From an uncultured Clostridia bacterium (GTDB lineage Bacteria > Bacillota > Clostridia > Lachnospirales > CAG-274): a stretch of 64,000 nt of DNA. The position numbers and the translations under genes are program-made. Location of the stretch: the NCBI GenBank assembly GCA_944384235.1, contig CALWSP010000006.1:186001-250000 (forward strand), written 5' to 3'. How positions within the stretch are numbered: the first letter of the stretch is position 1; every line of letters starts with the position of its first letter. Under the pieces are notes generated by a model. The model made no database searches. It saw nothing but the letters and a program-made list of their open reading frames with translations, and was not told where the DNA came from. Positions 62,736 through 64,000 of the stretch are shown in pieces.

Positions 62736-63845
62736 TTATTCCCTAGGATTTATAGGTAAAACTAAGTAATTATAGCTGTTATTTTCAATTCCTGTAATTA
62801 TACAAGGTGATTTATTTGATTGGAAAAATAACTTAACTTGTTCATCTTCAATGGCATTTAAAACATCGATTAAATACCTTGCATTAAAATGAATTATTAA
62901 ATCTTCTTCACTATCACAATTTATAGCAACATCTTCGTTTAATGTTCCAACAGAAGTGTTTGCATAAATATTCATAAACTTATCGCTAATTGTCAATGTG
63001 ATTTCTGTCTTTTTGCTATCATCAGATACTATTGTAGCTCTTGAAATAGCTGTCAAGAGGTCTGATGTATTTGCTATAACTTCAATTGGAAAATTATTGT
63101 AGAAAAGATTTTCATAATTAAGATATTCACCATCTAATAATCTAGAAACAATTTTGCAGTTATCCACAATAAACATAATGTTTACGTCAGAAAAAACAAG
63201 GGTAACTAAAGATTCATCATCTGGAAGAAGTCTACAAACTTCATTTAATGTTTTTGCAGGAACAACAAGTTCAAGATAATTGTCGCAATCTATTTCTGTA
63301 TTTCTCCAGCTAACTCTATATCCATCAATTGCTACTACATTAAATTTTTTATCGTTAAATTTTAAAAGTTCACCAGTTAAAATTGGCCTATTTTCTTCAG
63401 TTCCAACTGAAAAAATAGTCTTTTTTATCATTGTTTTTAAAATGTTTGATTTAATTTTTATTTCATTATTTTTAATTTCTAAGGATTCAGGTTTTGGAAA
63501 TTGTTCTCCGTCAAAACCTTTAATATTAAATATTGATTTTCCTGAGCTAATTTGACAATTAAAGTTTTCATCAACTTTTAAGGAGACGTTATCTGTTGGC
63601 AAATTTCTTATTATATCTGAAAAAAGTTTTGCATCTAAAGCGACAGAACCTTTTTCAAAAATTTCAGCATTTATATTTGATGTTTCTATGCTAAGTTTTA
63701 AATCATTTCCTATTAAACGAAAACCTTCTCTATCTGATATTAAAAGGATACAAGATAAAATATCTAAAGTACTTCTGTTTGAAACTGCTTTTATAACTGT
63801 ATTTATTCCGTTTAAAAGATTGTGTTTATTACATTCAATATACAT
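62736..63845 (-). CDS. dnaN: DNA polymerase III subunit beta (sliding clamp)
   Basis: The 369-residue clamp dimerises around DNA and tethers the replicative polymerase. Three similar domains of about 120 residues are visible; ESCILLISDREGFRLIGNDLKL-like segments start domain I (DILSCILLISDREG), and the last strand ends LPINPRE, the usual hydrophobic-pocket end. ATG with AAGGAGA upstream. The gene precedes yaaA and recF. Its 5' flank carries DnaA boxes. Confidence 0.97.
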   Translation of the reverse strand: MYIECNKHNLLNGINTVIKAVSNRSTLDILSCILLISDREGFRLIGNDLKLSIETSNINAEIFEKGSVALDAKLFSDIIRNLPTDNVSLKVDENFNCQISSGKSIFNIKGFDGEQFPKPESLEIKNNEIKIKSNILKTMIKKTIFSVGTEENRPILTGELLKFNDKKFNVVAIDGYRVSWRNTEIDCDNYLELVVPAKTLNEVCRLLPDDESLVTLVFSDVNIMFIVDNCKIVSRLLDGEYLNYENLFYNNFPIEVIANTSDLLTAISRATIVSDDSKKTEITLTISDKFMNIYANTSVGTLNEDVAINCDSEEDLIIHFNARYLIDVLNAIEDEQVKLFFQSNKSPCIITGIENNSYNYLVLPINPRE

Positions 63846-63922
63846 ATTTACTCTCCTTATATATATTATATATTTTTATATTTATTATATTGTTGTTGTA
63901 GTTGTTGTAGAGGGTGTGAATT

Positions 63923-63985
63923 TGTGGATAAGTTAAAAAAAGACGATAAAACCTAAAAAAAATATTAAAAAACGGTTGTGGATAA
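63923..63985. other. DnaA boxes upstream of dnaN (oriC-proximal)
   Basis: Two consensus DnaA boxes (TGTGGATAA on the plus strand, i.e. TTATCCACA) at 63923-63931 and 63977-63985 lie in the AT-rich dnaA-dnaN spacer that runs off the window. A TTGTTGTAG direct repeat (63890-63910) precedes them. The layout is that of the chromosomal origin in Firmicutes; dnaA itself is beyond the edge. Confidence 0.75.
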
Positions 63986-64000
63986 TATTTAAAGTTATTT

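Noticed and set aside
1..64000. CRISPR arrays, insertion sequences or prophage genes
   Set aside because: No spaced direct repeats of CRISPR type, no transposase, integrase or phage structural genes and no target-site duplications were seen.

Overview
The window suggests the chromosome of an AT-rich, Gram-positive anaerobe of the Clostridia, probably a spore-former. Evidence: a pyruvate formate-lyase locus, oligoendopeptidase F, long-form HPF, a large-type SRP RNA with an Alu domain, strong AGGAGG ribosome binding sites, the order dnaN-yaaA-recF-gyrB-gyrA, and cysteine-rich coat-like proteins, one behind a SigK-like promoter. Two large secreted pectin-degrading enzymes point to a gut or plant-fibre habitat. 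The species cannot be named from the sequence. Most genes lie on the minus strand, which is the leading strand for a fork moving left from an origin at or just beyond the right edge (two DnaA boxes upstream of dnaN).

Layout. 1-5.7 kb: a partial secreted protein, a c-di-GMP-I riboswitch with its own promoter and two downstream terminators, a DAACS symporter, a divergent polysaccharide deacetylase, a YfcE-like phosphoesterase with an AEC transporter, and a type IV pilin gene broken by a one-base frameshift. 5.8-13.6 kb: rpoB-rpoC behind their own promoter, with a possible short RNA encoded against the promoter. 13.6-24.7 kb: EamA exporter, acyltransferase, pepF, glgA, a surface protein with a copper-amine-oxidase-like domain, a DUF5711-CvpA-YigZ operon, and murA. 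24.7-29.4 kb: pyruvate formate-lyase in pieces (a large subunit without the glycyl-radical domain, a degenerate cysteine-rich look-alike of that domain, and a separate glycyl-radical domain), then pflA, rsmG and the SRP RNA. 29.4-33.4 kb: a four-gene minus-strand operon (DUF2461, TetM-like GTPase, TadA-Cdd1 fusion, HAD phosphatase).

33.4-48.2 kb: a PL9 pectate lyase, a lipoprotein, a cysteine-rich coat-like protein, an ABC transporter with a degenerate ATPase, phnX, ispE, and a 1582-residue pectin methylesterase/acetylesterase; then hpf behind a SigH-type promoter. 48.3-48.6 kb: a cluster of DnaA boxes. 48.6-56.1 kb: a paired chromate-type transporter, RseC-like protein, proC, ArsR regulator, a small cysteine-rich membrane peptide, rpmG-secE-nusG-rplK-rplA, a DUF1858 protein, lepB and six tRNA genes in two operons. 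56.3-64 kb: a small unknown protein and gyrA-gyrB-recF-yaaA-dnaN.

The most unusual item is the three-part pyruvate formate-lyase. The catalytic cysteines and the glycyl radical sit on different polypeptides, and a second small protein resembles the radical domain's N-terminal half but lacks the radical loop. Other notable items are the riboswitch RNA that appears to end before any gene, the DnaA-box cluster about 15 kb from dnaN, the TadA-Cdd1 fusion, and the separation of rpoBC from the rplKA cluster.
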